In this document: one piece after another, positions 1 to 11,253 of the stretch
How positions within the stretch are numbered: the first letter of the stretch is position 1
Layout: every line of letters starts with the position of its first letter
Assembly: GCA_037953625.1 (NCBI GenBank)
Contig: CM075649.1
Location: 97,035,290-97,099,289, forward strand
Direction of reading: 5' to 3'
From: Crotalaria pallida
Taxonomy: Eukaryota > Streptophyta > Magnoliopsida > Fabales > Fabaceae
DNA length: 64,000 bases
Made by a program: the position numbers and the translations under genes
Notes under the pieces: generated by a model
Database searches by the model: none
The model's input: the letters and a program-made list of their open reading frames with translations, nothing else
Told to the model about the DNA's origin: nothing

Positions 1-965
1 AATTGTCCAGGCTGACCACATAAAAAGCAAAGCCCTTCATTCCTGCTATGTGCCCAGCATACACCCCTGTGCGGCTTCCCACAATGCTTGCAATCTGGGA
101 CTGGACCATAACCAAATGTTGCTTGTCCTGTCCGCCTTGGAACTACCCCTTTCTGATTGGAATATGGCCCTGATCTCTGCATAGGACCCTTGCCTGTGAT
201 AGGCCCAACAGGTCTCTGAGCTGACTTGCTTCTCTCCTCTGCCTGCTCCTGTTTGAGAGAATCTTCATAAGCACTGGTCATATTCACTAGTTGAGATAGA
301 TTAGAGATTCCTTGATAGACAAAAACAGTCTTGATCTTGGGATGGAGACCATCCTCAAACTTGATACATTTAGTGCGTTCATCTGCATCTCGGTAGCTGC
401 CTCAATAGCGAATGAGGTCCTCGAATTGAGCTGCATATTCTCCTACACTGAGATTCCCTTGTTTCAGCTCAAGGAAAGCCACTTCCTTCTCCCTCCTTAC
501 ATTTTCCGGGAAGTACTTTCCCAGAAAACGGACCTTGAAAAGATCCCATGAAATAAGCTCATGAGCGGCTTCCAAACCTCTCCTCTGTTGGTCCCACCAA
601 TGTTCCGCCTCACCCATCAAAACATACTCCACTAGTCGCATATACTGATCACCCGGTGGCTGCAGTGAGTGAAACACCTTCTCCATCTCCTAGAGCCATC
701 TTTGAGCTCCATCGGGATTGTAACCCCCTTCAAACTTCGGTGGATCACTTTTTCTAAAGCGGCCCATCCAATCAATCTCCACTGGTGGTGGTGGAGGAGG
801 TTGAAGTGCTGCTGCAGCTACAGCAATGTTCTGGGCTTGATTCTGCTGCAAATTTGCAAGATTATCAGCTTGTTGCTGCTGGACTTGGGCTTGGTTCTGC
901 TGCAATTGAACCAGAGTTTCAAGTATTGCAACAATTCTGTCATTGTCAGCCCGTCTCCCTGCCAT
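1..965 (-). pseudogene. gag: gag of element E0, broken and cut by window edge
   Basis: Capsid/nucleocapsid precursor of a Ty3/gypsy-type element, read right to left. The ATG at 963-965 begins MAGRRADNDR, then come a Gln-rich stretch, a run of six prolines and a Retrotrans_gag region (DPPKFEGGYNPDGAQRWL, EAEHWWDQQRRG, FLGKYFPENVRREKEV, VGEYAAQFEDL). In-frame stops lie at 690-692 and 402-404, so it cannot be made as one protein. Close to base 1 the frame shows CKHCGKPHRGVC followed by GLCFLCGQPGQ, the start of a zinc knuckle whose end lies outside the window. The same cysteine layout occurs in the gag of E2, so E0 and E2 are relatives. Whether E0 has pol cannot be seen. Confidence 0.85.
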
Positions 966-1127
966 ACTGTTGAGTCATGGAGGGACAACCAGTAAATGTC
1001 AGCACAATTAAATAAAACTACTAATATCCTACAACTTCACTCAAACACTAAACTAGGTACTTGGGTTACTCGCTCGGTGAGTAACCATAGGAGTAGTGAG
1101 TTCATACTCCAAAGGCCGAGGGAAACT

Positions 1128-1139
1128 GCTCTGATACCA
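1128..1139 (-). other. primer binding site of E0 (initiator Met tRNA)
   Basis: The minus strand reads TGGTATCAGAGC, the usual complement of the 3' end of plant initiator Met tRNA. It lies 4 nt inside the LTR1 border, which marks LTR1 as the 5' LTR and the element as minus-strand. Confidence 0.9.
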
Positions 1140-1627
1140 TAAATATAACACCTAATAAATATTACCCTTAATTCCCAAGTATTAAAAATGTGCACTTAAA
1201 AATTCATTTTTAGTTTAGTAAAATCACCCGTCAAACGGACGGAGTTTTGTATGTTTTCGGACTTTCCAAAATTGAACCTGTATATAACATAATCCATATA
1301 TATATATATATAATCAACAGCCAGCAGGGCTGCACCACATACACATAGCAGATAAAAGCCCCATGGGCACAAAATACAACATCCAGTGTCAGTTATCAGA
1401 GTGTAAGCGGAATAAGTATACTAGGTGCAACTAGCATGATGCTCAGAAATAACTATGCCAAAATCAATACCCTAAGCCTCATCAAAAATATATGGACATC
1501 ACAAGAACATCAAAAGAATAAGGAGGCTCAGGTCACATATAGTCCTAATCCCCATGATAACCCTACTCTCCCTGTGAGGGAGAGCACTCCTGCTCGGCCG
1601 GGGGTTGTGCTAACTCAATCTCTGTAC

Positions 1628-3294
1628 CTGAAAGATAGTATGGGAGTGAGCATTGCACATGAAATAAAATTGCAGTTTCCATATAATCATAATAAATCCA
1701 CTAGGCCAAACACAAGTAGTAAAGTAACAACACATATCATTTGCAAACCTATTCACAATTAACGTTTTCCCACATGCTCATTTCATTATACATTCCCTTT
1801 TTATCCATTTTCCGTTATCCCTTTTTCCTTTTCTAAACTCTTTCCATTACCATGTTCATTATTCATTTCCTTTAATTCCTTGATCAATTCTATTTTTATT
1901 TTCTTTATTCATTTTCCATTATGTGTAACCTCAATCAGAGATCTACACTTTCCATTGGGTGTAACCTCAAACAGAGATCTACACCTTACCATTGTGCGTA
2001 ACCTCAAACAGAGATCTACACACCGTGTATGCAACCACAAACAGTGATCTGCAAACATTTCCCTTTATACCTTTCCATTAACCATTTTCCATTAATGTGT
2101 GTAACCCCAAACAGATATCTACACACACAGTGTAAGCAACCACAGACAGTGATCTGCAAACACTTCCATTTTTACCGTACACCACTAGGATTTGGATACC
2201 CGCTAGGTAATTGGCACACCTGTCTAGGGACTTAGAACACCTGCCCAGGACTTTACACCCATCCAGACCATCACCTGTAGGACTATGTACTTTTACCAAT
2301 CCATTAATTATTCCAATTATTGGTGTGGAAAACTGATCCTGTGGGTCACCTGGCGCCTACAGGGCGGTTTGGCCTGACGGGTAATTGGCCTGGCAGGTAA
2401 TTGGCCCTAACAGGTAATTGGAACACCTAGCCGGGTACCTAGTGTTCCGGGCCCCACTGATCAGTTTCCACTTTTGTTACCTTTACCATTTTCAATTTAA
2501 GCAACAGTCCAGTCCATTCATTTAATTTCCATAATCAAACAATCACACATATAGTCACAATCAAACATTTATCATCTATGATCATAAGTCATAACCATGC
2601 ACATATAAATTTCCATGTTCAGTCTCTAGTTATTTTAATACCATTCATTTACAATCCATAATCACAATGTGCTCCAAATAATCACCCACATATACTCATA
2701 AATACACATATCATCCATCATCAAAAATATTTCCAAAGATTCACATTTCACCTTTAGCATTTAACCACACATCAATGTGAACACTTTTAACCATATTCTA
2801 TCACGTCTAGTCCATTAATTACAACAAAATCACCATACCCTCAATAATCACAAGTAAGCATATTTGTAACCCATTCCAATTCACTTAAATACATAAAGAT
2901 TACCTTTTTCAAATAATCACAAATAAACACTTTATTATCAACAATCATAATCATAATCCATTCCAACTTCAATAAACACATAACGCACTCTATCCATGTT
3001 GTCATTTTTCATTTCCAATCAAAAATCCTAATTTTGCCGTGACCAAGTGTACATGTATTACACAATAATTATTTCATCAATAGTTCAACATAATTTCACA
3101 TTCAAAGTTCACATTATTTTCTCCTTTTCTAATTATGATTCCTAAGTTCATTTCTATTATATTCACCATCCCCTAAATTACTATCCAATATTCTACCCTT
3201 AAATTTGTAAACACGTAACTCCTAGAAAATCACCATAACCATAGGGTTACCCAATCCTATATCAAACCAATGCTCACTATATCCACCCCCTTAC
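1628..3294 (-). other. predicted leader intron in LTR1
   Basis: The minus strand shows TTAAG then GTAAGGGGG at the donor and CTATCTTTCAG then GTACAGAG at the acceptor. Sequence after the acceptor (GGCCGAGCAGGAGT) resembles the segment after the predicted acceptor in P0 (GGCCGAGTAGGAGT). Splicing itself is inferred. Confidence 0.5.
1923..2163 (-). repeat. hairpin array in LTR1
   Basis: Tandem units with the core ACCTCAAACAGAGATC or ACCACAAACAGTGATC, flanked by pairing arms: GTGTA/TACAC, GGTGTA/TACACC, GTGTGTA/TACACAC, TGCA/TGCA. The inner pair CTC/GAG changes to CAC/GTG in other units, so pairing is kept. A looser direct repeat built on GGTAATTGG follows at about 2200-2440. Confidence 0.65.
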
Positions 3295-3699
3295 CTTAAC
3301 CAAGGAGAGGAAGAGCGGAAAACCCAAGCCTTCGCTCCGCACGTTCCCAAAACGAAGAGCTCCCAAGCCAAAAAGATAGGGAGAATGATGATAACCTTCT
3401 CTAAGCCAAAGGAATGGAAGAATGATGAGATTATTGCCCCATTCAAAGAGAAATTCGAATTTCCCCAAAGGGAGGAAAGAGAGAGAGAGAGAAAACCCAA
3501 CTTAGAGAAATAAATGAAATTAAGAACAAGCATACCTACTTGGAGTGACAAAGAGGGACTTGATGGAGGGTTTTGGAGTGGTTCCCTTGAAGCTTGATGG
3601 ATATGGGATGAGAGATTGGGTGCCCTAGAGAGAGAAATTTCGTGCATTATGGCCACAATCACGCGTGAACGACCTTTATTTTTTTCCACTGCAGGCTCG

Positions 3700-3777
3700 T
3701 TTAATCGATTATTAATCGATTAAGGGTTTTCAAACTTTCTGACCTTAATCGATTAAGCCGCAGCTTAATCGATTAAG
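3700..3777. repeat. paired TTAATCGATTAA palindromes
   Basis: Four copies of a perfect 12-bp palindrome (one missing its last base) in two pairs. The second pair has an 8-bp spacer, giving 20 bp between centres. It lies in U3, next to the 65-bp block. Confidence 0.85.
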
Positions 3778-3827
3778 TTGTAGGGTTTGCAGCACCCCCA
3801 CTTTGAAAGGCCATAACTTCTTCGTTA

Positions 3828-3892
3828 ACCGTTGGATCTTCCTCAAATTTTGACACAGGCTTCCTCACATATCCTACTTCACATCCAACGGT
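3828..3892 (-). promoter_or_regulatory. 65-bp inverted-repeat block, copy 1
   Basis: ACCGTTGGAT and ATCCAACGGT with 45 nt between, 172 bp from the LTR end. Four further copies with the same total length occur in other LTRs of the window. Function unknown. Confidence 0.8.
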
Positions 3893-4065
3893 AGAATTTG
3901 TATTCTAAGCTACCAATCTTGTTATTCTCATTCCCCAATTTCCTATGTTTTAAACTTGAATTTACATGTCTAAATGGCCAATTTTCTAGCTTATTCCATA
4001 ATTGCTTCTATCCTAAGGCTATCAACACACAATTTATACTAAGACTTAAATTTAGGATGTTACAC

Positions 4066-4305
4066 GCACCTGCCGGCGCCCAGGCGCGCACCACTATTCA
4101 TTGGTGCTGGGACAGGTAGATTTGCGCTTAGGCGCACCCTCCCGTGCGCTCAGGCGCGCTCATGTTGCACCAGCCATGCACCAACACGCGTTTTGGCGCG
4201 CCATTTCTCCTCCCATCCAGCATCTGGTGCGGCGCCATGCACCAGCTCGTGTGCTGGTGCTGTCCTCGCGCTCAGGTGCTCCAATCATGCGCCCAGGCGC
4301 GCGGG
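4066..4305. repeat. GC-rich repeat cluster (CAGGCGCGC type)
   Basis: Repeated GCGCCCAGGCGCGC-like motifs in otherwise AT-rich DNA. Similar clusters lie in solo LTRs K1, K2 and K3. It occupies the place that palindrome pairs hold in the other LTRs. Confidence 0.65.
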
Positions 4306-5115
4306 CAGACCAGATCAGATCTGGTGCGTTCGTTGCCAAACTTGGGGCCAAAGTCATGGGTTTTGGCCACACGATGGTGGCTGGCTCCCAAGGCAAAAAT
4401 AAGAGGTGTTGATCACCACACTCCCTCACACTCCGTCATCAACACAATACCATCATCCCCACCATTTCTCTCAAGCTCAAGAGCAAATCCATCATCCTCT
4501 TCCATCCTCCCTCAAGCACCATGAACACAAAACCACACCAAACACCATGATCAAGGCACCTTCAACCTTGATCTTCAACACCATCATCCACCCTCTTGAT
4601 CCAAGGAGAAAAACATCATCATCTCCACTTTAAACCCAAAAGGCTAAGATCATTCCATCATCATCCTCAACCTTCACAAACCTAGAACAAAAGGTAACCA
4701 CACAACACCACCCAAAAATACCATGGTCTCTCTCCTCACCCTCATGAAATCCCTCCCATCATCAAGAACTCCTAGACATCATCAACCATGAAGCACCCAA
4801 AACCAAGCCATAAAATTGACCCACCCATCATTCCCATCAAGATCAAGTAAGAGTTTGGCCAACAAAATCCTTCCTCCTCTCCTCCACCAAATTCGTGACC
4901 TTCTCCCTCTCTATTTCCATGGGTTTGTAAACCTAACAATTAGGGAGAGTTATACCCATCAACCTCATCATTAAGACAAGAAGTAGGAGATTAAGGCTAG
5001 GGATTCAAGGGTCAAAGTGTGTACAAGTCAAAATCTAGAGGACCTAAGGATAAGGAACTCAAACACCAAGGGTCCATGGGCTAGGGCTTGAGATTCATCA
5101 CCACCTCTTAAGAAG

Positions 5116-6881
5116 GTAAGAGGGGTTTGTGTTACCTTTGCCAAGGAAATAGATTCTAGGTTGTTGTAATGATGACTAGGTGCAGATAATTGGTTTAGAG
5201 AATACACCATAGAATATTTATATTATAAAGTGCATGAAATGAACCTTAGGGTGTAATTGCTACTAAATGTGTAGAATATATGTTAATTAAGTAGGAAGTG
5301 AAGAACCCTAGGCAGTTGACTTAATTTATAATACTCTGAGACATACCTGAGTATGTCGACTGTTTTGTTTACCAACTGTGGATTGTTATTTGTCATTGAT
5401 GTATGTTCATATTGTGCTGGGTTTGGTGACTCGTAAAGCAAATAATGGACTAAGAATTAACGTAGGCAAGTCATATAGAAAGGGCTAAGTAAGGAGGAAA
5501 GAATGGAAAATTACGAATGAGTAATTAATGAATGGAATAAGGACAAGTGGCTTGATAAAAGGAAAGTGATGTTTAGTATTAAATGAATCATAAGTTAGAG
5601 AATGGTGATTGAGTGACTAGGAACTTGATGGATGTTGTGCTTGATTTAATTTGTTAAGTGCAAATGTGATAATAACAGTTGTATCATAATATGTGATATT
5701 GAAATGATGTTTGTGCTTGAATATTCATGAGATGTGATGTTGTTATGATCCAAGAATGAAATGAAATATACCCGAACGCAGTAAGTCGTGACCAGCACAT
5801 TAGTGCGGACGCAGTAGGTCGTGACCAGGGACAGAATGAAATGAAATATACCCGGACGCAGTAAGTCGTGACCAGCACATTAGTGCGGACACCGTAGGTT
5901 GTGACCAGGGACAGAATGAAATGAAATATACCCGGACGCAGGAAGTCGTGACCAGCACATTAGTGCGGACGCAGTAGGTCGTGACCAGGGACAGAATGAA
6001 ATGAAATATACCCGGACGCAGTAAGTCGTGACCAGCACATTAGTGCGGACGCAGTAGGTCGTGACCAGGGACAGAATGAAATGAAACATACCCGGACGCA
6101 GTAAGTCGTGACCAGCACATTAGTGCGGACGCAGTAGGTCGTGACCAGGGACAGAATGAAATGAAATATACCCGGATGCAGTAAGTCATGACCAGCACAT
6201 TAGTGCGGACGCAGTAGGTCGTGACCAGGGACATAATGAAATGAAATATACCCGGACGCAGTAAGTCGTGACCAGCACATTAGTGCGGACGCAGTAGGTC
6301 GTGACCAGGGACAGAATGAAATGAAACATACCCGGACGCAGTAAGTCGTGACCAGCACATTAGTGCGGACGCAGTAGGTCGTGACCAGGGGAGGATGAAA
6401 ATGAAACATACCCGGACGCAGTAAGTCGTGACCAGCACATTAATGCGGACGCAATAGGTCGTGACCAGGGACAGAATGAAATGAAATATACCTGGACGCA
6501 GTAAGTCGTTACCAGCACTTAGTGCGGACGCAGTAGGTTGTGACCAGGGGAGGATGAAAATGAAACATACCCGGACGCAGTAAGTCGTGACCAGCACATT
6601 AGTGCGGACGCAGTAGGTCGTGACCAGGGACAAAATGAAAGTGAAATGTGAATGTAATGGAATTGAATAGTAACTTAAGGTTGAATGTAGGATTGCTAGG
6701 AAGGTAGTATGGACATAAGGCTTAATTTATCGAAAACGAACTTGTATGTAATTACCTGAAAAGGAATATTAAGTTAATAGATAATTTCTATTGGGATAGG
6801 GCCTAGTTTGTCAGCTATGCTTCTTAGAAGCTATTTTCCTTAGTACTGTGTAATGCTACCCTTCTTGCTATATTTTTACAG
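5116..6881 (+). other. predicted leader intron in P0
   Basis: Donor AAG/GTAAGAGG and acceptor TTTTTACAG/GTACC, 1,766 bp apart. The nearly identical arrangement in the E2 LTR (1,798 bp) is the main support. Confidence 0.5.
5755..6640 (+). repeat. 80-bp minisatellite, about 11 copies
   Basis: Unit starts recur at 5761, 5841, 5921, 6001 and so on. Each unit has two half-units built on GGACGCAGTAAGTCGTGACC and GGACGCAGTAGGTCGTGACC with different tails. Copies differ by few bases, so amplification was recent. Possible small stems are GGTC-GT-GACC and GCAC-ATTA-GTGC. Open frames across it are by-products of the repeat. Confidence 0.95.
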
Positions 6882-7143
6882 GTACCGAAGGAGCATACAC
6901 AAGTCTGGCCGAGTAGGAGTACATTCCACATGGTGGAATGTATATAGTATTTAGTGACCATCTATCGGTCATGGGTTATTTTGGGAAGTTTTGTTGTATT
7001 TCAATTACTTTGTCTTTTTGGAAAACTAAGAGTTGAGAAGTTATTTGTATCCCTTTTGAACTAATGTTCTAAGTGGACTGATCAATATTTTCGGCCCTGC
7101 TGGCCTCTGATGAATTTAAATCTGCTTCTGTATAAGCTTGACA

Positions 7144-7895
7144 TGTAATAGCCCGATTTTCACTCCCAAAACCATAATTGAATTGTTATTAATTTCTTGC
7201 AAAAATGCGGCCAAATTTTTTATTTTTTTTTTTAAAACATAAGTTCGTTAACGACTAATACCACCCTTTGAAAATCGAGTTGTCACTTTCGAAACTTCCC
7301 ACTCAAAACAACATCAATGAAACAAACATCACTTTCATTGATAATGAAACAGGTGCCATAAGTACTGGAGTCTCCCTCCAAAAGTTTCCAAAAACAGGCC
7401 ATCATTACAAAAGATTAAAAACCATAATTATAAAAGTAGCTGATTACATCATTAGTACATCACAAGGAAATCCTCAGTTGGAAATCAGATCCTAGACACA
7501 CTACATACACTAGACATAGAGCAAGGACATCATTCTTCAACGAAACTAGCGTCGGTGTCCATATGCTCACTTGAATCCGCCTCCGCTTCGTGATTGGAAT
7601 CACTAGCGTCTTCTTCCTCCATCGGTTGAGGAATCACAGCCGCCAATGGTGCAGGATCACCATCGTACTCGTGATGCTCCCTTGGTCCACCGTCTTGATA
7701 GTCACGGAGAGTGACTTGTCCCACGTGAACGTCTAAACTAGTTCCTCGCAAAATGTGTCTCGGATCGTCGATCTCCAACCGAGTCTCACCACTCCAAATC
7801 CAGCCATCAGGTACCATCTCCCATGCTCCTCCCTCGAGGGGCCACATGTGGATTTGCATGTTGAATTTTTGACAAAAGATCCTCTTTTTCTTGAT
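7144..7895 (-). mobile_element. LTR fragment of the S2 type
   Basis: It begins TGTAATAGCCCGATTTTC and aligns with the 3' end of S2 (TGTAACAGCCCGATTTTCG), including AAAATGCGGCCAA and the T-run after it. The similarity stops near 7895, where plus-oriented sequence begins. Confidence 0.7.
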
Positions 7896-7910
7896 GCTAA
7901 ATTCGGCCAT
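7530..7910 (-). CDS. LTR-encoded small ORF a (N-terminus probably replaced)
   Basis: A 126-codon frame in element sense. Residues about 25-73 (GGAWEMVPDGWIWSGETRLE, then HVGQVTLRDYQ) align with ORF b at 44382-44774 (GRGWKRTPCGWVWTGYTQIV, then HIGQVTVRGYR), which shows a shared protein domain. The C-terminal 50 residues are strongly acidic (MEEEDASDSNHEAEADSSEH). The first residues come from sequence beyond the LTR fragment, so the annotated start is probably not native. No known family recognised. There is no signal peptide or membrane segment. Confidence 0.55.
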   Translation of the reverse strand: MAEFSIKKKRIFCQKFNMQIHMWPLEGGAWEMVPDGWIWSGETRLEIDDPRHILRGTSLDVHVGQVTLRDYQDGGPREHHEYDGDPAPLAAVIPQPMEEEDASDSNHEAEADSSEHMDTDASFVEE

Positions 7911-8953
7911 ATATAGATAATTAGGAAATCATGCTTTGTTACTTAATTTAAGCACATGCATGTTAATTTTATGACTTGATTTGTAAGTTTCAAGTACATG
8001 CATGTGATTAGTAACCTTTTGTATGTTAGCTGGATGTTTAGTTAAAAATAAAGTGAAAAATGTTAAGTTTAAATTTTTATCTTTTTGAGTTATGCATGAT
8101 TTATTAAGAAGGTGAGAAGCTTGAATATTGCATGTTAATGTTTTAAAGTTGATTGTTTTTAGTGGGTTACGTGTTATATGCTTGATTTAGAGATAGTATG
8201 TTGGTTGCATGTTAAGCTTGATTTGACTTGGTTTTGTTTTGTTAGTGCATGAGAATTTTTTAGTTTGATGGATTTTATTAAGTGTTGAAACTATTGAAAA
8301 TGTATTACTTTGACCTTGATGAATAGCCCTTGCACATGTTTAATGATTTCGTAACTTATCCACTGTTTTGATAATGTTAATTGAAGTGCCTCTGAATTTT
8401 GGTATGATTTTTGGAACTATTTTACTATTTTTACAAGAAATAACTTGGTGAAAACGATTTCGAGAAAACAAGTTTTTCGGCTTAAAGATGAACAGAATTT
8501 TAGAACTTTTGCTACTCCAAATGGTTTGAAATTTTTATGATATAATCTTGACTATGTCTTGAGACTCTCTGTAAAGTTTTAGGTGATTTGGAGTTGGTTT
8601 GATATTTTTAATAAATACAAACAATGTATAGCTCAATTCTGTTTTTGCAGAATCGGGAAAAATTTCAATTGAAAAAGATTGATTTAAACAACTCCAATTA
8701 ATCTGAAAATTTTATGAGATGGTCTTGGATAAGTTGAGAAGTCTTTTACCAAGTTTCATGCGATTTGGAGTTGGTCTACTATTTTTAATAATTGTGTTTT
8801 GGTCTCTTCCCAGCACCAAGACTAGGATGATTTTTATGACAAATTAAAGTGAAAACCTATATTCGGAGTGTCCGAAGGATTTGAAAATTTTATATGTTGA
8901 AATTTGATGTGAGTATCAATATTTTTCAAATTTTGGAAATTTAAAACTCATTA

Positions 8954-10230
8954 ATTTGATTAAGTTAAAGTAATTTGTATAATGATTAGTTTAAGTAAAA
9001 CATGATTAAAAAGTTAATTGTGATTTGTATGTTGATTCAATCTTATGAGGTTAATTAGGAAGCTTAATTTGTTTTACTTCCTTAAGTATAATTTGGTTTG
9101 GGATTAAGGATGTAATTAGGATGATTAATTTTGATTATAGTTTAATTAATCATGATTAGTCGAGTAATTGTATGATTTAAGTGTGTGTTAGTGTAAAATG
9201 TTGTGTACATTTTATATTATGATAATTGACTTGTAAAGTGTGTTTAAATGTGATTGAATAACATGATATATTGTTGATTGTTGCTGTCCAACTCATTATC
9301 TTAAGGTACTAAGGTTTTAAAAATGATAGATAAGTGTTTTGCTTTAAAGCTTTTTAGTATAAGACTAATGGATGAATTTTCTTGGAGAATTAAAATGTGA
9401 AAAGTGATTTTTGATTTTTAATATGATAGATTTTGATTATGATGACTGAAAAATAAGAAAAATAATAAGATAGATTTTTACACTCTTATGTAATTAATAA
9501 AAATAATAAGATAGATTTAAAATGTGAAAAGTGAAAAGTGATTTTTACACTCTTATGTAATTAAGAAAAATAATAAGATAGATTTTGATTATGATGACTG
9601 AAAATTCTTGAGTATTGCTTGTGAACCTTGTCCGATGCTTAGAAGAAGTGGTTGTTTAGTTTTAATGGATATATGAATGTTTGAATAAAAGAGTATGCAT
9701 GTATGTATGTATGTTGTTTGACTTGGTGTGAGAATTATGGTGGTTGTGATCTTGATTCTGGAATTTAATATTTATGAAATCTTGAAACAAAGTAAAGAGT
9801 TTTAGGTATTGCCCCAAATAAATAAGAAACTTAACGATATTGAAGATGCTAATTTATTAAGGATTTAATGATGACCAATGTTGTCTTAAAATTATTTTAA
9901 AGTTTTATTGAAACGTTTAATGATAGATTTGTTTTGGATTTAAAACCATTCGGGTATTGGCAATGTGTTTCAAAAAGAGTATTTTTCAAAGATAGAAATG
10001 TTTCAAAGTGTTTTCAAAAGTAAGAGAACGAGAATGTTTTTGAAATGAATTTATTAAGAATGATTTTAACATAAGGGAAAATTTTTTTAGTTTCGAGGGA
10101 CGAACGGAAAGCGAAAAAGGAATAGCGGATTGACATCTTGAGGAGAACGCTTGGAATCCTGCACACCAGTTAAGGTTAGAGATGCAGTAGGCCCAAGTCA
10201 ACGTGACGCTTAGACTCGATGCTAAACTGA

Positions 10231-10264
<34 letters not shown>

Positions 10265-10308
10265 TGAAATTCATTTACTTGTTATATGATATGAAATTGC
10301 ATGAATAT
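8954..10308 (+). repeat. direct repeat X, left copy
   Basis: Nearly the same sequence as 54344-55690, including internal duplications of AATAATAAGATAGATTT and the terminal (AT)n tract. The two copies directly flank E1 in the same orientation. Confidence 0.95.
10232..10262. repeat. (TA)n microsatellite
   Basis: Uninterrupted TA dinucleotide tract inside repeat X; the counterpart is at 55616-55643. An unrelated one lies at 42348-42385. Confidence 0.95.
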
Positions 10309-10868
10309 TGTAACGCCCCAAAAACTAGTTCAATAAAAATACGGGTTGACAAAAACTTTTTCCATAAAGAGTGTGAAAACCAAAAGTACTTTTCATTAGA
10401 GTAATATTTCTTTTACAAAATATTCTGAGTGTAAAACACTTATTTAATACAAAATCCCAAAAACCCTTTTTACACCCAGAGCATTGGTCTTCACAACTCG
10501 ATCTTTCTGCAAAAGGATTCGGATGACGAGACATCATCCTGGTTGTTCCTTCTAGACACTTCCACTCCTACAGGAGTGACTTCAGTCCTGTCCTTTGAAA
10601 GAACCTACCACCACAAACATGGTAGATGGGAGTAAGTCACTTGTCATATCGCCTAAGCAGATTATATGTTTGGTCAAACACAAGCATCTCAGGTATCAAT
10701 TCAATATAGTAAAAGCATGCTCAAATGTCTTATTAAACAATGATAGATATAACCATTAATATTTCATGCCATGCATGAACGTCTCTCAAATCATTTCTCC
10801 ATAATCAACTCTTCCAGAAAAACAACACTCTGGGATAGGCGATCGTGCGCTTGATGTTTCCACAACCT

Positions 10869-11253
10869 GTATAGCGGCCACACCGTTCTATACTGGAACC
10901 CCATCGACCACGATCCTAAAATGATACAAGGGGATGATCCCTGAACCAATGTTCAACAATAGTTCTAGGTCCTTGTCATTTCTACGATGGCGGCCACACC
11001 GTTCCAACCGTCTCATGTAGCGGCCACACCGTACTACATGGTTTCCAATCCCGCATGCACCTCACTCATTTACGATTCCCTGTACACCATGCATGAGATG
11101 CATAACACATATATTAATCATCACATTATACACATGGCGGCCACACCATTCCATGCCTTCATATAGCGGCCACACCGTACTATATGGAATCACACACATA
11201 TGGCGGCCACACCGTTCCAGATGCCTTCGTATAGCGGCCACACCGTACTATAC
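10869..11253 (-). repeat. covarying hairpin array, E1 3' LTR
   Basis: Seven units share the loop CGGCCACACCGT(T/A) (one has CGGCCACACCATT). The flanks differ from unit to unit but pair: CATGTAG/CTACATG (11014-11040), CATGG/CCATG (11133-11155), CATATAG/CTATATG (11160-11186), GTATAG/CTATAC (11229-11253 and 10869-10892), CAT-A-TGG/CCA-G-ATG (11197-11223). One unit near 10985 pairs poorly. Confidence 0.85.

Larger units (their letters stand above)
1144..4064 (-). mobile_element. LTR1, 5' LTR of E0
   Basis: The left border follows the primer site (TATAACACC, a mutated TGTAACACC) and the right border is GGATGTTACA. The 2.9 kb is non-coding. In element sense it runs: terminal segment, 65-bp inverted-repeat block (3828-3892), paired TTAATCGATTAA palindromes (3700-3777), splice-donor-like site (3294), hairpin array (1923-2163), acceptor-like site (1628), 3' end. 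The partner LTR is outside the window. Short open frames here have no recognisable product. Confidence 0.85.
4065..7143 (+). mobile_element. P0, plus-oriented LTR remnant hit by E0
   Basis: No coding capacity is recognised. Orientation comes from a donor-like AGAAG/GTAAGAGGGG (5116), close to the donor in the E2 LTR on its own strand, and an acceptor-like TTTTTACAG/GTACCGAAG (6881), close to the E2 acceptor. The left end carries a GC-rich repeat cluster and E0 appears to have inserted there. Bases 4310-5100 are C/A-rich leader-like sequence with many CATCA runs. The right end is cut by the fragment starting at 7144. Confidence 0.65.
7896..10308 (+). mobile_element. S0, left part of a plus-oriented large LTR
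   Basis: AT-rich, with no coding region recognised. Bases 8330-8930 are diverged from but similar to 62170-62780. A donor-like TTAAG/GTTAGAGATG lies at 10175; the second copy of this segment has GTGAGAGATG. The LTR continues at 54344, on the far side of E1. Its 5' end was not found. Confidence 0.6.

Noticed and set aside
3828..3892. The 65-bp block as a tiny transposon (MITE)
   Set aside because: No target duplication at its ends, and flanking sequence is partly conserved too (CATAACTTCTTCGT), so it is an LTR part and not an insertion.
5684..6633. Series of overlapping minus-strand frames (TTYCVRTNVLVTTYCVRV-like)
   Set aside because: Product of the 80-bp minisatellite, with no conservation outside it.
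10232..10262. (TA)n tract as replication or recombination origin
   Set aside because: Ordinary microsatellite. It lies near the E1 border but no mechanism can be read from it.
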